Below the pieces are notes generated by a model. It ran no database searches, was not told the origin of the DNA, and was given only the letters and a program-made list of their open reading frames with translations. Made by a program: the position numbers and the translations under genes. This document shows, one piece after another, positions 28,801 through 36,107 of a stretch of 64,000 bases of DNA (the first letter of the stretch is position 1; each line of letters begins with the position of its first letter). The stretch comes from an uncultured Bacteroidales bacterium (lineage in GTDB: Bacteria; Bacteroidota; Bacteroidia; Bacteroidales; Paludibacteraceae), in NCBI GenBank assembly GCA_946411385.1, contig CAMKDV010000012.1:1-64000 (forward strand), read 5' to 3'.

Positions 28801-29105
28801 ACCACGTCCTCCAGCACCTCCGTATCCTCGCTCAGCGTGATACGTAGCGGCGAGGCGTCCTTTACTACTGTCGTCTGCTGCTTGTAGCCTACGTACGAGG
28901 TGACGATCTTTGCTCCCTCGTCTACGCTTAATGTGAACCGTCCGTCCATGTCGGTCACGGTGCCGTGCGTCGTACCTTCCACGATCACCGAGGCGCCTAT
29001 CACCGGCTCACCCCGATCATCCGTCACCGTGCCGCTCACCTCTATCTGTGCCCACATACCTGCGCACAGAACCAAGGTCACCAAAGTAAATAAACTTCGT
29101 TTCAT
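25866..29105 (-). CDS. SusC/RagA-family TonB-linked outer-membrane transporter
   Basis: A 1079-residue transporter. Signal peptide (1-19), a carboxypeptidase-like domain (20-100, VSGTVTDDRGEPVIGASV), the TonB-box region and plug (VVIGYGTIRKSDMTGAIASV, IHIRGVNSVYGGVEPLYVVDG, IEVLKDAASAAIYGSRAGGGV) and a long barrel. These are the standard SusC signatures. It forms a pair with the SusD gene 65 bp downstream and imports the ligand bound by SusD. The operon context suggests a phosphate-bearing substrate. Confidence 0.97.
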   Translation of the reverse strand: MKRSLFTLVTLVLCAGMWAQIEVSGTVTDDRGEPVIGASVIVEGTTHGTVTDMDGRFTLSVDEGAKIVTSYVGYKQQTTVVKDASPLRITLSEDTEVLEDVVVIGYGTIRKSDMTGAIASVKTDEMNMSSSTLEQSLIGHTPGVEIKQTSGAPGSGTTIHIRGVNSVYGGVEPLYVVDGFPASKDVFINPSDVESIEVLKDAASAAIYGSRAGGGVILITTKHGAAGKPRVQVDYQFSMQQLQKKIQMMNAAEFRQLHQDGYNNAYFDHLRNNPSIYGTDDAVNWQHSREDNNEVRATNGASSSMLLCPDIMDTPYDTDWQDLLFGNAPMHKVNFSVSGGKDKFKYMFSVGYLDQDGIVRPSNHKRVTTRLNMDIDVTDRFSIGVNSNMYYVKERVVRTDGLAFNDGVILNALGMPPTYPAYNEDGSYAVGWSYKNGANTYQCFGGENPIALANGRQEYYTKMRASLNANLRYRLYDGLYAKLNMGVQIADQIYNLYRPSWLGQSNYAPGDINNELVVAKDYRDFNTDWLLEATVNYDKTFQDKHTVSAVAGYSMQKKNYNNLDAYSVTGALIDDRITELSAAQPTETDENGTKVNTDKIAWSLMSVFARAMYTYDHRYTLSVTLRGDGCSRFGADNRWGLFPSVSAGWNITNEHWAEHIQEYFTAKLRASWGISGNNNISNYRHIAQIKTGSYVFGDPAGTVVTYYPTTVDKNLGWEKTSQVNIGTDLTFASGRLTMSANYYYSRTTDLLYQNTTSAILGATSMWTNLKNGEVINQGFDLQADAALVKVGDFRWNLGLNISLNRNVVNGLEDDILIKGQRQQITHITRNGAPIGSYYGMVSEGLITVDDYANICEDAKHQGEEGYTLLGPPVADYANVYVGDVKWRDVNGDGKITEDDRDIIGNNYPKFSYGFNTTLSWKGLTLSASFDGQYGNSVINFSRYYICNNEGGVNTMKVALNRYQGEYTLPYEVNDDMMFRANRSQKNLNTKFSTYFVEDASFLRLTNLTLGYTIPDNKAFKAIHLDRLYLYFSVDNVFTATKYTGYNPDVDYNASNTAPGLDFGTYPLARSFSGGVKLTF

Positions 29106-29186
29106 TATGTTGATGGTATTGATTTCGTTATATAGTTTTATTGTTCACGCGCGAGAGGATTGCGTGCGCGCGTTTGTGCGTACGAC

Positions 29187-29342
29187 TTATAGTCCGCCGC
29201 CGGCGTCACCTCCCGTATCGCCACCGGTTAACGGACCGTCTGTTACGCTGAACGGGTTAACCGAACTACCGGAAAGAAGATATGCTGCACAATAAGATTG
29301 TATAAGTGTTGCGGGGGTGCAATATGATTTCTTCGTATTCAT
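29187..29342 (-). CDS. 51-residue Gly/Asp-rich small protein
   Basis: Read from ATG at 29342 to TAA at 29187. The sequence begins MNTKKSYCTPATLIQSYC, has a short hydrophobic middle (AAYLLSGSSVNPF) and ends in a flexible GGDTGGDAGGGL tail. It resembles the many short Bacteroidales peptides with a basic start, hydrophobic centre and Gly-rich end, whose role is unknown to me. It lies 29 bp after the four-module protein gene and 81 bp before the SusC gene on the same strand, so it is inside the operon. Too short for most gene finders. Confidence 0.6.
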   Translation of the reverse strand: MNTKKSYCTPATLIQSYCAAYLLSGSSVNPFSVTDGPLTGGDTGGDAGGGL

Positions 29343-29371
29343 AATGATTGTGTTTTAATGGTTCGTATTAT

Positions 29372-32300
29372 TTATTTCTTTCGTCCGAGCACATCATAAC
29401 GTACGCCATCGCGGATGATGACCAGAGTGCCGTTCTCAATCTCCTTACGTGATGAAGGTAGAGGTGTGCCGTTCTCGTCAATCTCTGTAACCACATCTTG
29501 TTGGTTCACTATGAAGCGTGTATAGCGGATGGGAGCGTTGGCTGCGTTAGGATCTGTTATCTTGAAGTATGCACGGAAACCTTTCAGACTTGAATCTATT
29601 GATGGATAGAACAGATTCTTTCCGTCTACAGGATTACCTACGAACAGGGTGGAGTAGTCATCCTTTTTCAAAGGTGTCGGGCTGTAGATGCCTTGCATTG
29701 TTACAGGACCTTCTGCGACCGATGGGGTCTCAGTGCCGATGGTCTTGTTTTCGTAGGTACCTGATATGTCTTTGTTTGATGTAGGCATAACCAGATATGG
29801 CGTGTTGGCTGCTAATTCGTCACCATCCAAGGCGCTAAAAGCAATGGTCAGGGAGTTACCATCCAATGATGCATTGGCAAGTTGTTGAACTTCTGCACCG
29901 CCGAGATCCGTGGATTTGCTGATAGCGAACGGTAAGCAAAGTGTGTTCCAAACGTTGGCAACCAGAGCGCTGCGGTTGATGGTGACGCTACGTGTCTGAC
30001 CGCCGTTTGCACGAATCCATCCGTCGTTAGCGGCGTCCTCAGCTAGCGTTTTTGTACCGTCGTAATTAGTCCAAATGATATTGTCTATCACGAAGCGGGC
30101 TTTGTTGCCGCTAGTATATGTGCCGTTGACGGTCGAATGGTTCTCGAAGCGGATAGAGAAGTTGTCAGACTCGTTGATATCATTGATGGTTATTTGCTCG
30201 AATTCCGGCAAAACCGTCATGGACAAATCATCATTTCCGAGACGTTTTACCTCACGACCATTCACAAGTACACGGATGTCCCAGTTGATGTTCGTTTCAT
30301 TTGCAACCAAGTTCCAAGCGAATGTCATAGAAGCAATACCGCCTGTGATTGCACTACTATAGATATATCCCGGTCCTTGTTCATTGGTATGTGGAGCACG
30401 AACAACAGCAATGTTCGGTTCATAATTACTGGGCACTACACCGCCTAACCATGTGTACCATGTAGCCTTGTCTTCCACTATAGGCTCAGGATTCTCATAA
30501 GAGTTGCCATATTCGGCTGTCTGATATGTGTGTGCCGTTGCATTTTGACTGAATGTCTCGCAGTTAACAGGATAAACAACTACAGGATAGGTTGTCGTGA
30601 CATATTCGCTTTCGCTCCATTGATACTTGGCTGTGATGGTTACATTACCGCGTACCTTGGCTGTAACTGTACCGTCACTGGCAACAGAGGCAATATTATC
30701 ATCAGACGAGCTATACGATAGCGTACCGCTTTCGCCTTCAGTAGTATTGATATTTGGAACACGTTTATAGGTATCACCTATACGCATCACCTGTGTTGTT
30801 TTGTCGGTATAGAGCAACCATGGAGTGATGAAAACGGTATCAATTATCAAACGAGAGTTGCTCGCGGTGATGTTGGCTTCATCAAACGGAGTGCCGGTAT
30901 ATGATTCGTTCTTGATGTAAAGCTTCTGATTGCTCTTCATCAGATTGTTTACACCAAGCAAGAATTTCTCATGAGTACTTGCGCCGCTAGGAACATATTC
31001 CATGAACCCTTTTCTCTCGTTGCCGGCAAAGACTGCTAAACGGAGTGTTCTGTTATTTTCACTTCCCCATTGTTTCCAATATAACGACAAGTATTTAATA
31101 CCACCTTCAATCTCTTCTTTACTACCAAGAACGCCATGACCTCCGGCTCCTGTGGACGTCGCAATCCATACTGAACGATGGCTTGCTGTATTTCCCCAAA
31201 TAGTATCGTTGCTGTTGTGACGAATGGCGCCTTGCGGTTTCCAGTCAAAGGCAACACCGGTCCATATAGTATCTTTGTCATAGATAGAACCAGTACCGTT
31301 TATCACATTCTTGAAATGTTCCTTAATCGTTGCGTTGTTGTCGCGCACGTAGATGATAAAGGAGGCAGAAGCAGCTTTGTAATTGTCTGTTTGCGGTAGG
31401 GTTGCGGTAATGGTTGTTTGTCCTACGCCACCTGCAAGGTTTATGACGCCTGTAGATGGATTAACCGTAGCCACCGTTGTGTTTGAACTGCTATATTCTA
31501 TTGTTCCGTCATAACTTTCAGTATATGTGAGGGGATTACTGATAGCAAGTGCATCCAGACCAACCCGTTTTATGTCGTTTGCATACGAAGCCGTTGTAGC
31601 AGAGCGGGAACTAACATGCAATGTATATGTCGTTGTTATCGCACCCCATGTAGCCGTAACAGAAAAGTTTCCTTCTGTCTCATCCGTTGCCGTTACTTCA
31701 CCTGTCTCCTCGTCAATCGTCGCTCCGTTTCCAGTCGGATAGATAGAGTAAGTTGGCGCATCTCCTGTGGTGTTGTTGATAAGCCCAGTATTGGTATATG
31801 TCAATGTGTAACGGGTGTCAAGAGTTGCCTCTTTGGTAGTGTAAAGGAGATATGGAGTAATTTGGATATTTTCAATCACAATACGATTATTAACAGCTTC
31901 GCTTGTGCTCGTTGTAAACGATGCATTCTCAAATTTCAATATTGCATGTGTCGTTCCATTAATATCTTCATCGTAGATGTGGTCTGTTATAGATACGGGA
32001 TCTCCTTGAACTTGAGTTGCTGCTGTTTTTTCGTCTGTGCCATATGTAATCGCAATCTTTGTGGTTGTGTTCTTTCCTACAGACCATTCTCTCCAATGGA
32101 ATTTTAGATGTTTTACACCGCCCTCAATGGCATTGACAGAAGTTAGAGAAGAAGCGCCTCCGGAATTAGCTAACCATGTAGCTTGTATACGAGGATTTAA
32201 CTTAATCGTGTCATCTACATTACGGCGACACTTAACAGCCGTCCAACCAAATATATCTCCATCCCATGTTGCACTTGTTTTTGCGGTTGTTTGTTTTACT

Positions 32301-33109
32301 TTACTAAAGTTCTCGGCAATGATACCATCAACTACGTGGAGCGTATATGTTGTAGTCACGCCTTCGCTCCATGTGGCGGTAATGATGGCATCACCTGCGC
32401 TTACCGGGGTAATAACACCATATTCATCTATAGTTGCTACACCCGTAGCAGAAGAAGAATAAGAGATGGAACCTTCACTACCGGTATTGTTAATCAGTTC
32501 ATCATTGTAATATCCTTGCTGCTTAACACCGATTGTTACATCTTTCTGCGTATAAAGCAAATATGGGGTAATAGTTACCGGACCTACTATCAATCGACCA
32601 CCGGCAGTTGTGCCATCATCTGTGGTAGATAAATTCTGAAGCGTTAGTTTAGCATTGGATTTTATGGATAATGTTTTCGTATAGGATTGGTCTGCTGTTG
32701 CATAACTTTCCGCTCCGGTAAACGAAATATTGTCTTTTGCTACATTATCAACGCAAATGTTTAGGATAAAATTGTATCCGTTATCATTATCTGTTTCACC
32801 ACCTGCAAATTGTCTCCACTTGAAAGCAACAGATTTGATGCCGCCCTCTATGGTACTCTCAAGATAACAACTACTACCACTGGATCTGCTAAGCCAAAAA
32901 CTTCTTGTGTTATCTATTAATTTGTCACTCGTTTTGCTACGCGCATTACGATAAAACCATTGAGAATAATGCCCGTTATAATTGGAACGGCTTGTCTTGA
33001 CTCCAGTTGTTGGAGCAGTAGAATAATTCTCCACAATCGTAGCATCTGCTGCCCAGAGGCATGCGGAGAAGAGAGATACTAAAACGAATAGTGTAAAATA
33101 TCGTTTCAT
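29372..33109 (-). CDS. Large secreted protein with four repeated beta-sandwich/Big-like modules
   Basis: A 1245-residue protein with a signal peptide (1-20). Four modules of about 200-300 residues follow. Each starts with a [NH]FS-type segment and a Trp-rich stretch, continues with IEGGIKxxxFxWRxW (third copy IEGGIKYLSLYWKQW, fourth ITGGIASMTFAWN); the first three also have ITPYLLYT and a bacterial Ig-like (Big_2) segment such as SYSSSATGVATIDEYGVIT. The C-terminus ends NGTLVIIRDGVRYDVLGRKK, the tail shared with other secreted proteins here. No catalytic motif is seen. It is first in the operon and likely a surface binding protein or adhesin. Confidence 0.82.
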   Translation of the reverse strand: MKRYFTLFVLVSLFSACLWAADATIVENYSTAPTTGVKTSRSNYNGHYSQWFYRNARSKTSDKLIDNTRSFWLSRSSGSSCYLESTIEGGIKSVAFKWRQFAGGETDNDNGYNFILNICVDNVAKDNISFTGAESYATADQSYTKTLSIKSNAKLTLQNLSTTDDGTTAGGRLIVGPVTITPYLLYTQKDVTIGVKQQGYYNDELINNTGSEGSISYSSSATGVATIDEYGVITPVSAGDAIITATWSEGVTTTYTLHVVDGIIAENFSKVKQTTAKTSATWDGDIFGWTAVKCRRNVDDTIKLNPRIQATWLANSGGASSLTSVNAIEGGVKHLKFHWREWSVGKNTTTKIAITYGTDEKTAATQVQGDPVSITDHIYDEDINGTTHAILKFENASFTTSTSEAVNNRIVIENIQITPYLLYTTKEATLDTRYTLTYTNTGLINNTTGDAPTYSIYPTGNGATIDEETGEVTATDETEGNFSVTATWGAITTTYTLHVSSRSATTASYANDIKRVGLDALAISNPLTYTESYDGTIEYSSSNTTVATVNPSTGVINLAGGVGQTTITATLPQTDNYKAASASFIIYVRDNNATIKEHFKNVINGTGSIYDKDTIWTGVAFDWKPQGAIRHNSNDTIWGNTASHRSVWIATSTGAGGHGVLGSKEEIEGGIKYLSLYWKQWGSENNRTLRLAVFAGNERKGFMEYVPSGASTHEKFLLGVNNLMKSNQKLYIKNESYTGTPFDEANITASNSRLIIDTVFITPWLLYTDKTTQVMRIGDTYKRVPNINTTEGESGTLSYSSSDDNIASVASDGTVTAKVRGNVTITAKYQWSESEYVTTTYPVVVYPVNCETFSQNATAHTYQTAEYGNSYENPEPIVEDKATWYTWLGGVVPSNYEPNIAVVRAPHTNEQGPGYIYSSAITGGIASMTFAWNLVANETNINWDIRVLVNGREVKRLGNDDLSMTVLPEFEQITINDINESDNFSIRFENHSTVNGTYTSGNKARFVIDNIIWTNYDGTKTLAEDAANDGWIRANGGQTRSVTINRSALVANVWNTLCLPFAISKSTDLGGAEVQQLANASLDGNSLTIAFSALDGDELAANTPYLVMPTSNKDISGTYENKTIGTETPSVAEGPVTMQGIYSPTPLKKDDYSTLFVGNPVDGKNLFYPSIDSSLKGFRAYFKITDPNAANAPIRYTRFIVNQQDVVTEIDENGTPLPSSRKEIENGTLVIIRDGVRYDVLGRKK

Positions 33110-33257
33110 GGTGTTTCGTTTTTATGGTTAGACATTGTGTTTTTTCGTGCTTTTCCTGTGGCGTTACGCATGCATGTATGAGCTGTGCATGCTTTATTTA
33201 CGCCCTTTGCGCGCCTTGTGCACGCCGTGTGCGCATATATACGCACAAAACCAATTA

Positions 33258-33289
33258 CAAAGTTACAAAAAAAAATGCACATTTGCAAA
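33258..33289 (-). promoter_or_regulatory. Promoter of the eight-gene SusC/D-phosphoesterase operon
   Basis: Minus-strand TAACTTTG (33258-33265) and TTTG (33286-33289), 20 nt apart. The roughly 140-nt leader contains two short palindromes (TGTGCG...CGCACA at 33228-33247 and GCATGCA...TGCATGC near 33168-33192). Confidence 0.75.
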
Positions 33290-33367
33290 TATTCTGTATG
33301 GAAAATGAGATTTGTTCAGCAAAAAGTTGTTTTTTATGGCAATAATATAGAAAAATGCCCTTGGAAG

Positions 33368-33398
33368 TTGCAAATATCAAATAATTTTTGTAACTTTG
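33368..33398 (+). promoter_or_regulatory. Promoter of the toxin-antitoxin remnant
   Basis: TTG (33368-33370), 20 nt, TAACTTTG (33391-33398). The antitoxin ATG lies 27 nt downstream. Confidence 0.7.
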
Positions 33399-33424
33399 TA
33401 TCGGAATTTATAAAAGAGTGCATT

Positions 33425-33658
33425 ATGGAAGCAATGGCAAAACCTAATACATTTACTATTTCTGTGCCGAAGATTGACATCAAACGTTTCAAAGGGATAG
33501 CGAAAGCTATGGGTTGGCTCATAGAGCCTGTACAGAAAGAGGAGCAATACGACATTACACGTACTGCGGGGTTTCGTGCGGCAATGGATGACGTAAAGAA
33601 TGGTCGCGTAACACGATATGATTCGCTGCAAGACTTCTACAAGGAAATAGGATTATAG
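33425..33658 (+). CDS. Antitoxin of a YafQ/RelE-type toxin-antitoxin pair
   Basis: A 77-residue protein. The first part (FTISVPKIDIKRFKGIAKAMGW) looks like a DNA-binding or dimerisation segment. The C-terminal AMDDVKNGRVTRYDSLQDFYKEIGL matches toxin-binding tails of RelB/DinJ-like antitoxins. The start follows the promoter; a longer upstream frame would run through it. The toxin frame begins 3 bp after its stop and is broken, so this is an orphaned but intact antitoxin. Confidence 0.75.
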   Translation: MEAMAKPNTFTISVPKIDIKRFKGIAKAMGWLIEPVQKEEQYDITRTAGFRAAMDDVKNGRVTRYDSLQDFYKEIGL

Positions 33659-33661
33659 GTT

Positions 33662-33936
33662 ATGGAATACAGCGTAATCATCTCTAACCAGTTCAAGAAA
33701 GATTTCCGACGTTGTATCAAACGTGGGCTTAATATGAAGCTCATAACCGATGCCATGGATATCCTCAAGGCGACAGGACTTTGCCAAAGGAGTATCGTCC
33801 GCATAAATTGAACGGAGATATGAGAGGAATATGGGAGTGTCACATCCAGCCTAATTGGCTGATGACATGGGAACGGGACAATAACCAGCTCATATAGCTC
33901 TTTTTGCAGACAGGAACACACGCAGATATATTTTAA
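33662..33936 (+). pseudogene. Frameshifted YafQ-like mRNA interferase toxin
   Basis: The first frame (MEYSVIISNQFKKDFRRC...) stops at 33811 after 49 codons. Shifting frame near 33776-33782 restores the family's LPKEYRPHKLNGDMRGIWECHIQPNW and later QTGTHADIF. A second defect, an in-frame TAG about 15 codons before the end, interrupts the restored frame. Both halves match YafQ/RelE toxins, including the conserved C-terminal TGTH-D-F. Two lesions make a sequencing slip an unlikely full explanation. Confidence 0.85.
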
Positions 33937-33979
33937 TGCTCAGCAGCGGAATATATAATCCGATGAGAGGTAAACGGAT

Positions 33980-34339
33980 ATGAAAGTAAAATGGACATTG
34001 CTATTGGATGAAGCGAAGGGTGGAGTAGACAAGAAGCATTACGCGCGGCACATACCGGGGAACGGTGAGTGGGCGTCAGTATGCAACAAGCCCGAGCTGA
34101 GCAAGAAAACGAAAAAGAAAAAAGCCGGGCTACCGCAAGTGAAAGATTTCAGCAGAGTGATAGCTGAAAGCAAGAAAATCAAGGAGGATCCGGAAAGATA
34201 TGCGGCGTGGGAAGCCCAGTACGAGGCAGCCAAACGCGCGGCAAGACGGCATAACAAATGGGTACAGGGAAGGCTGGTGGATTATATCCGGCATCATGTG
34301 AGTGAAATGCTCAAAAATGGTATGGAAGTGAAGCCATAA
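33980..34339 (+). CDS. Basic hypothetical protein
   Basis: A 119-residue, Lys/Arg-rich soluble protein without signal peptide. A coiled or helical middle (about 55-115) includes DPERYAAWEAQYEAAKRAAR and VQGRLVDYIRHHVSEML. I do not recognise a family. It follows the broken toxin by 43 bp, which places it in the accessory region. Nucleic-acid binding would suit its charge, but nothing more specific is supported. Confidence 0.6.
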   Translation: MKVKWTLLLDEAKGGVDKKHYARHIPGNGEWASVCNKPELSKKTKKKKAGLPQVKDFSRVIAESKKIKEDPERYAAWEAQYEAAKRAARRHNKWVQGRLVDYIRHHVSEMLKNGMEVKP

Positions 34340-34410
34340 AGACACACACTATATATATTATATAATAATATATATATACGATGTGTTGTGAGTGCGGTGA
34401 TGTTGGGAGA

Positions 34411-34465
34411 AGCATACATTGAGCATACATTGAGCATATATTGAGCATACATTGAGCATACATTG
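34411..34465. repeat. Five tandem 11-bp repeats (AGCATACATTG)
   Basis: Five copies in phase, the third with one substitution (AGCATATATTG). An alternating TATA-rich stretch lies at 34347-34378, 30 bp upstream. The period is close to one helical turn, as in iterons. Confidence 0.9.
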
Positions 34466-34532
34466 CAACCCTGTGGAAGGACTGATGATGGAAGGGAAAT
34501 ACGTCGTATATGACAGGTGTAAGAAAAAAAGA

Positions 34533-34560
34533 AATCGGGAGCGTAGATGCGCTCCCGATT
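34533..34560 (-). terminator. Terminator of the minus-strand gene at 34566-35255
   Basis: AATCGGGAGC and GCTCCCGATT form a 10-bp stem with an 8-nt loop. On the minus strand it is followed by a T-rich run (34532 down to 34522). Confidence 0.82.
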
Positions 34561-34565
34561 GTGTG

Positions 34566-35255
34566 TTAGAAATTGTATGCTAAACCTATTCCATTATTGC
34601 TTGCTTGGATTGACCAATATGGTTTGACTTGTGCTGTCTTACCACATGTTGCATTATACACATCAACTGTATTGTGCATTTTACTATATCCTACCACAAG
34701 TGTAGGGATACATGCAATCTCAAGGGCTCCGCCAAATCCCATAAGTAGACCTCCGACAATTTCACTCCCAGATAGTAGATAAACAATGGCGCCGAAAGTA
34801 TCTAATAATAATCCAGAACCCAACATCCCCCATCCGGCCTTAGATGTTCTTAACCCAGTATTAAACTGCTCATACGCGGCAGGACAATTTTGCTCTTTCA
34901 ACCATTTTAATGTAGCGTCTATATCCATTCTATTACTCCCATAATAATATGTGTTTCCGGAACGAACTAACATAATTGAATTGTTCTGCTTAGGCGTTTC
35001 CGGTGTTGACACACTTTTATTTGTAAAGAAGTCGTATGTGCCGTTGGCATAACGAATGGCCGCCACTTCATTAATTGAGATGGTATAAACCGGTCCTTCC
35101 AAATTGTTCCATTTCCTATACGTAATCTCCGTGGTGTTAATCGTCAATACTTGAGCCTGAATAGAATCAGTAGAGCTACGAAAGATTAAATCTTGTGCCA
35201 TTACGCACATCGAGTTTAACAGGATAATGAATCCAATTAGTACATGTTTTCTCAT
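34566..35255 (-). CDS. Secreted/membrane hypothetical protein
   Basis: A 229-residue protein with a signal peptide ending at VMAQD. Residues about 22-75 form a small beta domain (EITYRKWNNLEGPVYTI, then AAIRYANGTYDFF), a pattern seen in many Bacteroidetes envelope proteins. A hydrophobic stretch rich in Gly and Leu (about 145-185) looks like one or two membrane segments. Function unknown. A 27-bp sequence 16 bp upstream of its start also precedes the gene at 63663-63911. Confidence 0.65.
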   Translation of the reverse strand: MRKHVLIGFIILLNSMCVMAQDLIFRSSTDSIQAQVLTINTTEITYRKWNNLEGPVYTISINEVAAIRYANGTYDFFTNKSVSTPETPKQNNSIMLVRSGNTYYYGSNRMDIDATLKWLKEQNCPAAYEQFNTGLRTSKAGWGMLGSGLLLDTFGAIVYLLSGSEIVGGLLMGFGGALEIACIPTLVVGYSKMHNTVDVYNATCGKTAQVKPYWSIQASNNGIGLAYNF

Positions 35256-35270
35256 AGAATTGATGTTTTG

Positions 35271-35297
35271 TTCCCCTCTTTCACCTTTGGGGATTGG
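35271..35297 (-). promoter_or_regulatory. Conserved 5' leader element (CCAATCCCC...GGGGAA), copy 1
   Basis: A 27-bp stretch with a CCCC/GGGG stem, 16 bp upstream of the start codon. It matches 23 of 27 bases of the copy at 63929-63955, placed at nearly the same distance from another start. Confidence 0.45.
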
Positions 35298-35546
35298 TAT
35301 AAGTCAAATAACACACAAAAAAGTGAGCCAACTGCTATTGGTTCTTTCGGGCATCCACTCCCATCTCTTCCAATATGCAGACGACTCACGAATATACGTG
35401 AGCGCCTTGCATTATTCTTGGAAAGAGATTTTCAATGTTGTGGATGATTGAAAGAATCCTCAAATAAAGCAAACGCTTATTATGTTATGTCTCCTTACTA
35501 TGACGTTCGTAAGCAACGCTCCTTTTTACGTCGGGAGTGGACGGTA
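35298..35546. other. Intergenic region, nothing assigned
   Basis: The gap between the two minus-strand genes shows no supported gene. The only structure noticed is the perfect palindrome CTCACG-AATATA-CGTGAG at 35385-35402. Confidence 0.4.
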
Positions 35547-35786
35547 TTATACGCGCAGAACGTCCTTGACGGAATAGATTCTGCTGGTTGCATCAAAGGT
35601 GAAAAACTGGTCATCCAAGACCATCCAATCTTCACGCTGCGCACTACTCAGACGTTTGATGTCCGGGAACAAACTAATCGGCACAAGTACCTCGCGCCCA
35701 TCGGTCAAATACACAGCCATCTTGCCACGTTTCTCGCCAAAAGCGAGTTTGCGAATACCCAAATTGGTGTCTTTTAACTTGCACAT
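35547..35786 (-). CDS. DUF2442-family protein
   Basis: A 79-residue protein. The core AVYLTDGREVLVPISLFPDIKRLSSAQREDW fits DUF2442, where a DGR-VPL motif is followed by a Pro-x-Leu turn and a Trp. Members often sit beside a DUF4160 protein in toxin-antitoxin-like pairs, but no such partner is visible here. A 27-codon frame (35791-35874) starts just after the promoter and ends 4 bp upstream; it could be a leader peptide or a remnant. Confidence 0.75.
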   Translation of the reverse strand: MCKLKDTNLGIRKLAFGEKRGKMAVYLTDGREVLVPISLFPDIKRLSSAQREDWMVLDDQFFTFDATSRIYSVKDVLRV

Positions 35787-35904
35787 AGTTTTACTTGTCT
35801 AATCGTCTGTTCTCTGTGGCATCCGATGGAAAGACCGCCAAGATGAAGTTGAGTATAAACGCCAGTTTGCCCATGAGATATGCTATGTTTGTACAATTCG
35901 ACTG

Positions 35905-35936
35905 CAAAGTTACTAAAAAAAAATGATATATGCAAA
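35905..35936 (-). promoter_or_regulatory. Promoter of the DUF2442 gene
   Basis: Minus-strand TAACTTTG (35905-35912) and TTTG (35933-35936), 20 nt apart. Confidence 0.68.
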
Positions 35937-36025
35937 TGAAATATCGAAAAAGTTCAGAAAAAGTGAGAATTGTTTGGGAATGGGTATAAAGTAGGCAAGG
36001 CAAATACAATTTTTTTAAACAATTA

Positions 36026-36057
36026 TTTGCATATATCAAAAATTTTTTGTACCTTTG
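36026..36057 (+). promoter_or_regulatory. rnhB promoter
   Basis: TTTG (36026-36029), 20 nt, TACCTTTG (36050-36057). The start codon is 50 nt downstream. Likely also serves sppA, lpxK and msbA. Confidence 0.75.
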
Positions 36058-36107
36058 TATCTTGAATGGTTATGGGTGCATAAATGGCAACCAAATAATT
36101 ATTCTGT

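Noticed and set aside
33106..33288. 60-residue minus-strand frame upstream of the four-module protein
   Set aside because: Its start lies upstream of the operon's transcription start and its sequence resembles no protein.
34411..34465. CRISPR array
   Set aside because: The 11-bp units are contiguous with no spacers and no cas genes are present.
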